NCBI GenBank assembly: GCA_029268085.1
Contig: JAJUHD010000141.1
Location: 1 to 6,783, forward strand
Reading direction: 5' to 3'
DNA: 6,783 bases
DNA from: Bacillota bacterium
GTDB lineage: Bacteria > Bacillota > Clostridia > Oscillospirales > Oscillospiraceae
A program made the translations under genes and the position numbers. The notes beneath the pieces were generated by a model. It saw only the letters and a program-made list of their open reading frames with translations, did no database searches and was not told where the DNA came from. Shown piece by piece: positions 1-5,528 of this stretch (within the stretch, counting starts at the first letter, position 1; the number at the start of each line of letters is the position of its first letter).

Positions 1-407
1 ACCTCATATACCTTTTTGATTTCATGCGAAGGATGCATAAGCATATGCGCAAGCTCGCCGTCGTCAGTCATAATAAGCAGCCCCTCCGAATCATAGTCCA
101 GCCTTCCGACGGGGTAAACTCTTGCTCCGACGTCGGCTGTAAGTTCGGCGACGGTCTTCCTTCCCCTGTCGTCCGACATTGAGGAAAGGTAGCCGCGGGG
201 CTTGTTAAGCATTATGTAAGTCCTCTGCCCGTGCTTTGGGAGAGGAATACTGTCGATGGTTATTTCGTCCCTCGCACCGTCAGCGAGGCTGCCCAGAAAG
301 GCTTTCTGTCCGTTAACGGACACTCTGCCCTCCTCGATAAGCTTTTCGGCCGCGCGGCGCGAGCAGAAGCCGGAAGCTGCTATTATTCTTTGAATACGCT
401 GTTCCAT
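1..407 (-). CDS. rluB: Pseudouridine synthase, RluB/RsuA family (3' end cut by the left edge)
   Basis: Converts a uridine in rRNA to pseudouridine; RluB-type enzymes act on the peptidyl-transferase region of 23S rRNA in the cytoplasm. The visible 135 residues hold an N-terminal S4 RNA-binding domain (about 1-60, with SGFCSRRAAEKLIEEGRVSV) and then the start of the catalytic domain with MLNKPRGY at 66-73 and GRLDYDSEGLLIMTDDGELAH from 101. D104 in GRLD is the expected catalytic aspartate. The reading frame is still open at the edge after KKVYE, so roughly the C-terminal half is missing. The ATG is preceded by AAGAGG at a normal distance. The gene lies 27 nt after dacF and is probably the last or a late gene of the scpAB unit. 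In Bacillus an rluB gene (ypuL) lies in a comparable neighbourhood with a dac gene. The family is clear; RluB rather than another RsuA-family member is inferred from context. Confidence 0.93.
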   Translation of the reverse strand, partial: MEQRIQRIIAASGFCSRRAAEKLIEEGRVSVNGQKAFLGSLADGARDEITIDSIPLPKHGQRTYIMLNKPRGYLSSMSDDRGRKTVAELTADVGARVYPVGRLDYDSEGLLIMTDDGELAHMLMHPSHEIKKVYE

Positions 408-434
408 GCTGACCTCTTGAGAATTCTTACCTTT

Positions 435-1574
435 TTAGTCAGTGCCGTCGAATACAAAGCCATATCTGTTCGCGATGAACCATGCCCGCTTAATACGCTC
501 CCATGCGGACAACCTAGCATTGTCCGCAAGATCCACATCTTCGGTATAGATCAGCGGGTATTCGGCTATGACATTATCGTTTTGCTTGACAAAAGCTCTT
601 CCCGCGCATTCTCCGGACTTTACGCCGGCATAAACGAACTCGGGTAGTTCAAGTGAAAAGCTGATAGCTGCGCTTTTTTCGACCAATATGCTGGTATCTC
701 CGGCAGCGGTTATCCCAACGCTGTCAGCCTCTCCTGAAATAACGGGCAGCTCGCAGATAACGCCCATAGGCAGCACACGCCTGTACTCATAGTTATTAAA
801 TGCCCAGTCGTAAAGTGCCTTGTGATCATTCCAATCATCAGGATCGGAAAGGGTTACACAGACAAGGCGCAGCCCGTTTCTTTCGGCGCAGGAGACAAGA
901 CTTCTGCCGGCAGCCATCGTGTACCCTGTTTTAACTCCGAGACAACCTTCGCAGTTCCACAAAAGCTTATTATGGTTCATTAAGGTCTGTTCCCCGACCG
1001 TATAAGTCTTTGTGGAAACGATCTTTGCAAAGAGAGCGTTTTTCATGGCCTCGCAGGTTATGGCCGCAAGATCCTCGGCGCTGGAATAATGCCCGTCCGC
1101 ATCCAGCCCGTGCGGATTCCTGAAGGACGAATTGGAAAGTCCCATTTGGCTTGCCTTTTTATTCATCATATCCGCAAATTCCTCGATGCTGCCGCCGCAG
1201 TAGCAGGCAAGAGCCGTTGCCGCGTCGTTTCCGGATACCAGAAGCATACCGTAAAGCAAATCGCGCACCGTGTATGATTCGCCCGCTTTAAGATACATTG
1301 ACGAGCCCTCGACCTTTGTATATTCAGGCAGTATCTTCACCTGCTCGTCAGGATCGCAGTTTTCGAGCACGACAAGAGCCGTCATGATCTTGGTTGTACT
1401 CGCGATCAGCATGCGAGAATCGGCGTTTTCGCTGTACAGTATCTGTCCTGTATCAGCGTGGACAAGAATAACGGCTTGCGCACTGTTCGACGGCGTTGCG
1501 TAAGCCCTTTGCGGCATAAGAAAAGCAAAAAAAATAATGGCTGAGAGTACGCCCGATAACACTTTCTTCAACAA
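435..1574 (-). CDS. dacF: D-alanyl-D-alanine carboxypeptidase (penicillin-binding protein, DacF/PBP5 type)
   Basis: Removes the terminal D-alanine from peptidoglycan pentapeptides outside the membrane, limiting cross-linking. All three motifs of the S11 serine peptidase family are present: S59-T-T-K62 with the nucleophile S59, S114-G-N116, and K215-T-G217. Residues 1-26 form a signal peptide (basic start, hydrophobic core, cleavage after AYA). The peptidase domain covers about 27-240 and a PBP5-type C-terminal beta domain about 265-350. The C-terminus has only a short, weak amphipathic stretch (WERIKRAWFIAN), so membrane anchoring is uncertain. The length of 379 aa is normal. The start is TTG: an in-frame stop lies seven codons upstream and no ATG or GTG lies between, although the adjacent second TTG at 1571 is also possible. 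The mature protein has ten cysteines, including C208-E-G-C211 just before KTG. Its place after gerW suggests a role in spore cortex or cell wall, comparable to DacB/DacF of Bacillus; that is inference. Its ribosome site lies in a predicted hairpin. Confidence 0.96.
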   Translation of the reverse strand: MLKKVLSGVLSAIIFFAFLMPQRAYATPSNSAQAVILVHADTGQILYSENADSRMLIASTTKIMTALVVLENCDPDEQVKILPEYTKVEGSSMYLKAGESYTVRDLLYGMLLVSGNDAATALACYCGGSIEEFADMMNKKASQMGLSNSSFRNPHGLDADGHYSSAEDLAAITCEAMKNALFAKIVSTKTYTVGEQTLMNHNKLLWNCEGCLGVKTGYTMAAGRSLVSCAERNGLRLVCVTLSDPDDWNDHKALYDWAFNNYEYRRVLPMGVICELPVISGEADSVGITAAGDTSILVEKSAAISFSLELPEFVYAGVKSGECAGRAFVKQNDNVIAEYPLIYTEDVDLADNARLSAWERIKRAWFIANRYGFVFDGTD

Positions 1575-1611
1575 TAAGCACCACCCCGGAAATTATTGGG
1601 CAGTGCTTATT
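1573..1611 (-). promoter_or_regulatory. RNA hairpin sequestering the dacF ribosome binding site and start
   Basis: In the minus-strand transcript, AAUAAGCAC (1611-1603) pairs perfectly with GUGCUUAUU (1581-1573). The stem continues through two G-U wobble pairs (1602:1582 and 1601:1583) and three G-C pairs (1600-1598 with 1584-1586), giving 14 continuous base pairs and an 11-nt loop at 1587-1597. The wobbles pair only in the dacF-sense RNA; on the opposite strand they would be A-C mismatches. The 3' arm contains the Shine-Dalgarno-like GGGGUGG (1587-1581) and the first two bases of the UUG start. No U-run follows, so it is not a classic terminator. It could be a translational switch, a thermometer-like element or a passive brake on dacF. 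The pairing is read directly from the sequence; function is inferred. Confidence 0.5.
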
Positions 1612-1630
1612 ATTGACGCCGGCCAGAATT

Positions 1631-1660
1631 ATTATACAGACTTTGGCAGAGTGCTATTCC
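1631..1660 (-). promoter_or_regulatory. Possible internal promoter upstream of dacF (weak)
   Basis: A perfect TATAAT (1636-1631) lies between gerW and dacF on the minus strand, but no TTGACA-like -35 is found 16-18 nt upstream. Read instead as a forespore-type (sigma F/G-like) promoter, GGAATA (1660-1655) and TATAATA (1636-1630) are 18 nt apart and roughly resemble those consensus elements. A transcript from here would start near 1624 and carry the dacF hairpin intact in its leader. This is a suggestion only. Confidence 0.2.
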
Positions 1661-2031
1661 TTCTTATATTTCTCTATCATCTGCTGGATCTTGTCGATTA
1701 TGTCTGGAATCTGCTCGACAAGCCTGTCGACTGTCGTGTTTGCCGGAGCAGTGATGTTCAGCATTTTTACAACGCCATCACTTATAGTGAGGAACCCGAC
1801 GGGGTCGATCTTGACTCCCGCGCCGTTACCGCCGCCGAAGCCGCTGCCGTTATTTTTCAGGGACATATCGCTTCCGCCGCTGCCGAATCCGAAGGTTACC
1901 TTAGAAACCGGTATAAGCGTTGTTCCGTCCGGAGTAGTTATAGGATTGCCGACTATTGTGTTTACGTCTACCATTTCTTTGATCTTGCTCAATGTAACCT
2001 CTGTGAGGTCGCCGATAGGATGTCTGTCCAT
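1654..2031 (-). CDS. gerW: GerW family sporulation protein (YtfJ-like)
   Basis: Small protein of the GerW/YtfJ family, found in spore-forming Firmicutes; in Bacillus subtilis YtfJ is made in the forespore and is linked to germination with L-alanine. The biochemical role is not known. The 125-residue sequence starts with the family's MDRHPI signature. A compact domain follows (about 10-50, with VGNPITTPDGTTLIPVSKV), then a glycine-rich segment (about 48-72, including FGFGSGG and GFGGGNGAG), then KIDPVGFL and a helical tail (about 100-125) rich in isoleucine and lysine. There is no signal peptide or membrane segment. The ATG lies 4 nt after the stop of the DUF2953 gene, and its Shine-Dalgarno (AAAGGA) overlaps the end of that gene, so the two are probably translationally coupled. 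The same pairing (ytfI-ytfJ) occurs in Bacillus. Confidence 0.92.
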   Translation of the reverse strand: MDRHPIGDLTEVTLSKIKEMVDVNTIVGNPITTPDGTTLIPVSKVTFGFGSGGSDMSLKNNGSGFGGGNGAGVKIDPVGFLTISDGVVKMLNITAPANTTVDRLVEQIPDIIDKIQQMIEKYKKE

Positions 2032-2035
2032 AACG

Positions 2036-2650
2036 TCATTCCTTTCTTATACGGTCTTCTTTATTACGCCTGTGTTTGAGTTTAAGGTAGTCAAATCCAA
2101 AAGCGATAGCTATATAAAATACTTCCCACACCTGAATCGTTATCGTAAGCCATAAGTCGAATACAGGTCTGTCGCTGAGGAAATCAAAGGATGCGCCGAT
2201 ATCCCGCTCTCCGATATCAAAAGCTTCGTCAATCAGCGGGACGATCGAGCTCAGGGCCGCAGAGGAAGAGGCGAAGCCAATCGCCGTAGTGAACGGGTCG
2301 TCTGCCGCAAACGTGCAGTGTATTCGCAGATAATCGATATGCAGCTTTCTTTTTAGGCGTCCCAGTGCCTTGAGTCCTATCTTAGCGAGACGAAAAAGCT
2401 CCTCTTTATCAAAAGGTACCTTTTTTTTCTCTACTTCTCCAGTCCGAGATTCCTTTTCTTTGATAGTCTTCTTCGGTTTTTTAAGTCTCATGGGCTTCAG
2501 CATTTCAGGAGAAACTCGGATATTCAGAAAACCGACTCTAATACCTAGTATCAGTCTTTCGCCTCTGTACCCGCCGTCAACACCCAAAGGTACAAGCATT
2601 AAGACGGTCAAAATCAGGACCACAATAATGAGCGCTTTCAAAGGCAACAC
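2036..2650 (-). CDS. DUF2953 domain-containing membrane protein (YtfI-like)
   Basis: Protein of unknown function, 204 residues. One N-terminal hydrophobic helix (about 5-24) is followed by a beta-rich stretch (GYRGERLILGIRVGFLNIRV), a highly basic linker (about 54-76, with KKPKKTIKEKE), and the conserved DUF2953 core around 105-150 (HIDYLRIHCTFAADDPFTTA). It resembles YtfI, which neighbours ytfJ in Bacillus. The layout suggests a membrane-anchored protein with an exposed or peripheral domain. A second hydrophobic stretch (about 167-187) may be an amphipathic or membrane helix. The start is GTG at 2650; AAGG lies 10 nt upstream, slightly far, and a TTG at 2647 is an alternative. The gene starts 16 nt after scpB and ends 4 nt before gerW, so it is an internal operon gene. 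An A8 run at the linker is noted separately. Function is not known. Confidence 0.82.
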   Translation of the reverse strand: MLPLKALIIVVLILTVLMLVPLGVDGGYRGERLILGIRVGFLNIRVSPEMLKPMRLKKPKKTIKEKESRTGEVEKKKVPFDKEELFRLAKIGLKALGRLKRKLHIDYLRIHCTFAADDPFTTAIGFASSSAALSSIVPLIDEAFDIGERDIGASFDFLSDRPVFDLWLTITIQVWEVFYIAIAFGFDYLKLKHRRNKEDRIRKE

Positions 2651-2666
2651 TTCTTTCGGACCTTAT

Positions 2667-3263
2667 TCAGTTCGCGATTTCAAGCTGCCGGTTCTCTTCG
2701 GCTTTCAGCGAATCTATTACCTGCGACAGCTTCGCGATGCCATCGTCGCTGCTCATATCGGGCAGCTTCGGAAGTTCAGCAAGGCTAGTAATCCCCATCG
2801 TGCGCAGAAACAATTCCGTGGTTTTATATATTGAGGGCCTCCCTGCTACGTCCAGTTTTCCGCATGGCTCGATGAGTCCTCTATCGAGCAGGATGCCCAT
2901 TGTATATGAGCTGTCCACACCCCTCACCTGATCGACATAAGCCCTTGTGACGGGCTGAAAATAAGCGCAGATCGCAAGAACTTCAAGCGCCGGCTGGCTT
3001 AGTCTCGGCGGTTTTCTGCGCTCCAAAACATGGGTAATGCTCTGAGCATATTCCGGCGCGCTGCATAGCTGCAGGGATTCATTCATTTTCACCAGACGGA
3101 TACCGCGCTGCTGAAAGGCGTATTCATCGGAAAGCTGTTTCGCGGCTCTTAATATCTCTTCCTTCTCGACTCCAAGAACGACCGCGATACGATCAGCCGG
3201 TACTGGTTCTCCCGCCGCAAAAAGTATCGCCTCAATCGTTGACTTCAATTCTTTATCGTCCAT
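2667..3263 (-). CDS. scpB: Segregation and condensation protein B
   Basis: ScpB forms the SMC-ScpA-ScpB complex that loads onto DNA and helps compact and separate chromosomes; a ScpB dimer binds the middle of ScpA. The 198-residue protein matches the family's usual length. Two winged-helix domains are expected at about 1-80 and 85-165. The second carries hallmark family segments: LSQPALEVLAICAYFQPVTR (88-107), VRGVDSS (113-119) and AGRPSIYKTTELF (140-152). The C-terminal 30 residues are charged and probably flexible. The ATG at 3263 was chosen over upstream in-frame ATGs at 3317 and 3308. Those would add 15-18 non-family residues, overlap scpA by up to 38 nt and lack a ribosome site, whereas AGGAAAG lies upstream of 3263. 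It begins 16 nt after scpA, as expected for a co-transcribed partner. Confidence 0.97.
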   Translation of the reverse strand: MDDKELKSTIEAILFAAGEPVPADRIAVVLGVEKEEILRAAKQLSDEYAFQQRGIRLVKMNESLQLCSAPEYAQSITHVLERRKPPRLSQPALEVLAICAYFQPVTRAYVDQVRGVDSSYTMGILLDRGLIEPCGKLDVAGRPSIYKTTELFLRTMGITSLAELPKLPDMSSDDGIAKLSQVIDSLKAEENRQLEIAN

Positions 3264-3274
3264 TTGTTTTTTGT

Positions 3275-3281
3275 CTTTCCT
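3275..3281 (-). promoter_or_regulatory. scpB ribosome binding site overlapping the scpA stop
   Basis: AGGAAAG on the minus strand shares its first two bases with the last two of the scpA TAG stop (3282-3280). It lies 11 nt before the scpB ATG across an A-rich spacer (ACAAAAAACAA). The spacing is longer than ideal. The overlap suggests ribosomes ending scpA are positioned to start scpB, which would favour balanced synthesis of the two subunits. The motif is seen; the coupling is inferred. Confidence 0.5.
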
Positions 3282-4068
3282 AATCGGAGATAAGCTCCGG
3301 TATTTCATCGGGAACATCGCCGCAAAGCGAAACGGTCAGTTCCCCGTCACAGTCCTTAAGTTCAAGACTGCCCATGCTGCAAAGCTCCAGCACGGAAATA
3401 AAGGTGGCGATGACCTCCGAGCGGGTCTTGCTCATTAAGTACAGTTCTTGCAGAGTATGTACTCTTCCGCTTCTAAGAAGAGCTATTAGCTGCTCGCACT
3501 TTTCGCGTACGCCGTAGATGATGCGCTTCGGAACGAGTATTCCGCCTCTTTCGCCGTCACGGCTCAAATCGCCGCGGGAAATGACGGACATAAGCGCAAT
3601 CAGCAGCTCCTGCGGCTCATGACTGTACCTATATGTTTTGTCACCGATATCCTTTAGCGACTCGGGCACCTTGGAGAACATCAGCGTTCCCTGCTCGGCA
3701 GCCGCGGCAAGCTCCGGTGTTATCGCCTTGATGCTCGTGTAGGCTTCCTTGCATTTGAGCTGTTCGAGCGAAGACATGAGCTCCTCGAGCTCGGAGACCT
3801 CCTCTTCACCGGCAAGCAGAGTCTTGGTTTTGAGATAAACCAGATACGAGGCCATCTGAACGAATTCGCTTGCGACATCCAGATCCATTGCCTGCATCTT
3901 CGCGATGTATTCCAGATACTGCTCAAGAATCACCGAAACCTTAAGGTCGCGAATCTCAATTTTGTTTTTTGAAAGAAGCATCAGAATCAGGTTAAGCGGG
4001 CCTTCAAAATCCTGCATTTCGTCCCTGTTCCTAACGATTCCTTCCAGAAAAAAAGTCGGATTTTCCAT
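3280..4068 (-). CDS. scpA: Segregation and condensation protein A (kleisin)
   Basis: Kleisin subunit that bridges the two heads of the SMC dimer and closes the DNA-entrapping ring in chromosome segregation. The 262-residue protein has the N-terminal SMC-neck-binding region with the family signature DFEGPLNLILMLLSKNKIEI (20-39), continuing through ILEQYLEYI and MDLDVASEF (about 60-70) to YLVYLKTKTLL. A variable acidic central region (about 88-150) is where ScpB binds in characterised relatives. A C-terminal winged helix (about 175-250, with TFISVLELCSMGSLEL) contacts the SMC head. The ATG at 4068 has a strong Shine-Dalgarno (AAGGAG) 4 nt upstream. The gene lies 12 nt after the site-2 protease and 16 nt before scpB. 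No smc gene is in the window. Confidence 0.97.
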   Translation of the reverse strand: MENPTFFLEGIVRNRDEMQDFEGPLNLILMLLSKNKIEIRDLKVSVILEQYLEYIAKMQAMDLDVASEFVQMASYLVYLKTKTLLAGEEEVSELEELMSSLEQLKCKEAYTSIKAITPELAAAAEQGTLMFSKVPESLKDIGDKTYRYSHEPQELLIALMSVISRGDLSRDGERGGILVPKRIIYGVREKCEQLIALLRSGRVHTLQELYLMSKTRSEVIATFISVLELCSMGSLELKDCDGELTVSLCGDVPDEIPELISD

Positions 4069-4080
4069 TATGCTCCTTGC

Positions 4081-4761
4081 CTATGCAGTCAGGGTAAAGG
4101 CCCACTCGGCGATGCCAAAAAGCTCTTTAAACACCCAGTCCACTCCGGTCGTCAGGAACGCTGTCAGCGTGCCGGTAATGACAATTACCAAGAGAATTAT
4201 CATTCCGTAACGCTCATAGCGCATCAGCTTATAGTACTGATTATCAGGCAGCAGTGCAAACAGCACCTTTGAGCCATCCAGCGGCGGAATAGGTATAACG
4301 TTGAAAACTGCGAGCGCACAGCTTAGATATGCGGTCTTGAAAATCATTTCGAGAAGGATGCCGCCCGTAGTCCCTGCGTTTGTCAATGGATAATAAACGA
4401 GTCCGAAAACAAACAGAAAAACTATTGCAAGAAAAAGGTTCGAAAGCGGCCCCGCAAGAGCTGTTAAGGCCATTCCGGCTTTTGGTTTTTTAAAATTGTC
4501 CATGTTTATGGGGACAGGTTTTGCCCAGCCGAAGCCGGCAATCGCCATCATTACAAGGCCTATTAGGTCCAAATGCTTAATCGGGTTCAGTGTTAGGCGG
4601 CCAGCGTCCTTCGCCGTATTGTCACCAAGTCTGTAAGCCACGAGCCCATGGCAGAGTTCATGGAAGGTTATGCAGAGCAGGGCGGGTATAACCGAGAGGA
4701 GGATATCGGTAAGTCTGGACCAGTCGAGACCCGACCAAATCGTTTTTGCAGTGTCTATAAT
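4081..4761 (-). CDS. Site-2 protease family (M50) membrane metalloprotease
   Basis: Predicted zinc metalloprotease that cuts substrates within the membrane. Numbered from the proposed start, the zinc and catalytic motif is H34-E35-L-C-H38 in the first main hydrophobic helix (about 18-45). Other family features are NP at 59-60, a GW segment at 78-79, A103-G-P-L-S-N108, and N154-V-I-P-I-P-P-L-D162-G163, whose aspartate is the third zinc ligand. About five membrane segments are visible, and there is no PDZ domain. This fits the compact YwhC-like group of about 220 residues. The open frame extends upstream to 5085, but that part overlaps ysxC out of frame and does not look like protease. GGAGG at 4770-4766 points to a start at AUU (4761, 226 aa) or AUA (4758); TTG codons at 4827 and 4872 are poorer alternatives that automated tools may choose. 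The gene is first in the promoter-led unit containing scpA. Its substrate cannot be told. Confidence 0.88.
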   Translation of the reverse strand: MIDTAKTIWSGLDWSRLTDILLSVIPALLCITFHELCHGLVAYRLGDNTAKDAGRLTLNPIKHLDLIGLVMMAIAGFGWAKPVPINMDNFKKPKAGMALTALAGPLSNLFLAIVFLFVFGLVYYPLTNAGTTGGILLEMIFKTAYLSCALAVFNVIPIPPLDGSKVLFALLPDNQYYKLMRYERYGMIILLVIVITGTLTAFLTTGVDWVFKELFGIAEWAFTLTA

Positions 4762-4765
4762 TATG

Positions 4766-4770
4766 CCTCC
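4766..4770 (-). promoter_or_regulatory. Strong ribosome binding site without a standard start codon
   Basis: GGAGG on the minus strand is followed by CATAATTATAGAC. In the protease frame the codons are ATA, ATT, ATA, GAC. AUU begins 4 nt and the second AUA 7 nt after GGAGG, and no ATG, GTG or TTG occurs in frame before the first membrane helix. The arrangement mirrors scpA, where GGAG is followed by CATAATG, so AUU is at the equivalent place. Confidence 0.6.
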
Positions 4771-4798
4771 AGTAAAGGCCAGTAGCCGTATTTGAGTT

Positions 4799-4827
4799 AT
4801 TATACCAATTTCCTTTGAAAAAAACAA
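4799..4827 (-). promoter_or_regulatory. Sigma-A type promoter with extended -10, driving the protease-scpAB unit
   Basis: On the minus strand TTGTTT (4827-4822) is separated by exactly 17 nt from a perfect TATAAT (4804-4799). The bases before the -10 are TGG, which gives the extended -10 motif TGnTATAAT. Transcription would begin near 4792, about 20 nt before GGAGG and 30 nt before the proposed AUU start. The -35 matches only the TTG half of the consensus, which an extended -10 commonly compensates. The -35 includes the TTG at 4827, which argues against using that codon as a start. Confidence 0.65.
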
Positions 4828-4907
4828 GTACGGGACAGAACGATCGGTCAGACTGCATAGCGCCGTGGACAACGTTCCGCCCCGTTTTTTATAATTCAAC
4901 TCTATTA

Positions 4908-4931
4908 TAATTTCTGATAAGACAGAAATTA
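4908..4931 (-). repeat. AT-rich inverted repeat at the ysxC stop codon
   Basis: TAATTTCTG (minus strand 4931-4923) pairs with CAGAAATTA (4916-4908) across a 6-nt loop, with one further G-U pair possible in RNA. The first arm includes the ysxC TAA stop. There is little GC in the stem and no U-run after it, so it is at best a weak terminator. It could instead protect the 3' end of the lon-ysxC message or bind a protein. A TATAAT at 4909-4904 borders it but lacks a -35. Confidence 0.4.
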
Positions 4932-5513
4932 CTTGACAAATTTCATAATCTCGCCCATCAGCTCCGCGCTCCCCGTCCCTTTTTCCGCGGAAAACAGAAT
5001 GACGCGGACACTTTCGGGCAGTTTCAGCGTATCGCGGATAAGCTGGACGTTTGACTCCATCTCGCTCTTTTTGAGCTTGTCGCATTTGTTCGCGATCACA
5101 ACAAACGGGCCTCCGGAGTTCAAAAACCAGTTAGCCATTGTAACATCATCCGCCGTAGGCTTATGACGCGAATCGACTATCATTACTCCGAGCGTAATAA
5201 GCCCTTCCTTAGCGAAAAATTCCTCCATCAGCCTGCCCCAGCGGTCCTTTTCCTCCTTGGAAACCTTTGCATAGCCGTATCCTGGCAGGTCTACAAAATA
5301 AGCTTTTCGGTCGATAAGGAAGTAATTTACATGAACTGTTTTTCCGGGGGAAGCGCCTACACGGGCAAAATTTTTCCTGTTGAGCAATCTGTTTATGACG
5401 GATGATTTTCCGACATTCGACTTGCCTGCAAAAACGATCGTGGGCTGACTGCCGGAAATGAAGTCCTTCGGACCGGCGGCCGATCTGACAAATTCGGCGT
5501 TGTTGACGTTCAT
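4929..5513 (-). CDS. ysxC: Ribosome biogenesis GTP-binding protein YsxC/EngB
   Basis: Essential GTPase of the TrmE-Era-EngA-EngB group that helps late assembly of the 50S ribosomal subunit in many bacteria. The 194-residue length is standard. GTP-binding motifs occur in order: G1 GKSNVGKSS (30-38), G2 around SPGKT (55-59), G3 DLPG (75-78) followed by YGYAKV, G4 NKCD (142-145), and G5 SAEKGTG (175-181). The family-specific DSRHKPTADD at 114-123 is also present. The ATG at 5513 follows AGGAG at a 6-nt spacing. It starts 15 nt after lon and is probably co-transcribed with it, as in the Bacillus lonA-ysxC arrangement. It is followed by an inverted repeat and then the promoter of the next unit, so it probably ends this operon at least in part. 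Confidence 0.98.
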   Translation of the reverse strand: MNVNNAEFVRSAAGPKDFISGSQPTIVFAGKSNVGKSSVINRLLNRKNFARVGASPGKTVHVNYFLIDRKAYFVDLPGYGYAKVSKEEKDRWGRLMEEFFAKEGLITLGVMIVDSRHKPTADDVTMANWFLNSGGPFVVIANKCDKLKKSEMESNVQLIRDTLKLPESVRVILFSAEKGTGSAELMGEIMKFVK

Positions 5514-5528
5514 TTGAAGCTCCTGTTT

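Noticed and set aside
408..442. CTGAC/GTCAG inverted repeat and an 8-bp AGAATTCT palindrome between dacF and rluB
   Set aside because: The stem is only 5 bp with a loop of more than 20 nt, no U-run follows, and short palindromes of this size are expected by chance.
231..647. Plus-strand open frame of 138 codons across rluB and dacF
   Set aside because: It lies antisense to two well-supported genes, crosses their junction, has no family resemblance and no convincing ribosome site. The same holds for the other plus-strand open frames in the window, including the two of 180 codons around 1537-2155.
3264..3317. Longer scpB starting at the ATG at 3317 or 3308
   Set aside because: It would overlap scpA and add residues not typical of ScpB; neither ATG has a ribosome site, whereas the ATG at 3263 gives the normal 198-residue protein.
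4904..4909. Second minus-strand TATAAT after ysxC
   Set aside because: The hexamer 17 nt upstream is GTAATT and the nearest TTGTCA is 24 nt away, too far; there is no TG extension. The promoter at 4799-4827 is much better.
4933..4938. Perfect TTGACA on the plus strand
   Set aside because: No -10-like hexamer is found 16-18 nt downstream (CATCAG at 17 nt), and it would fire antisense into ysxC.
4762..5085. Upstream extension of the protease frame to the ATG at 5085
   Set aside because: The extra 108 residues overlap ysxC in another frame, are charged and unlike the family, and would span the promoter and inverted repeat.
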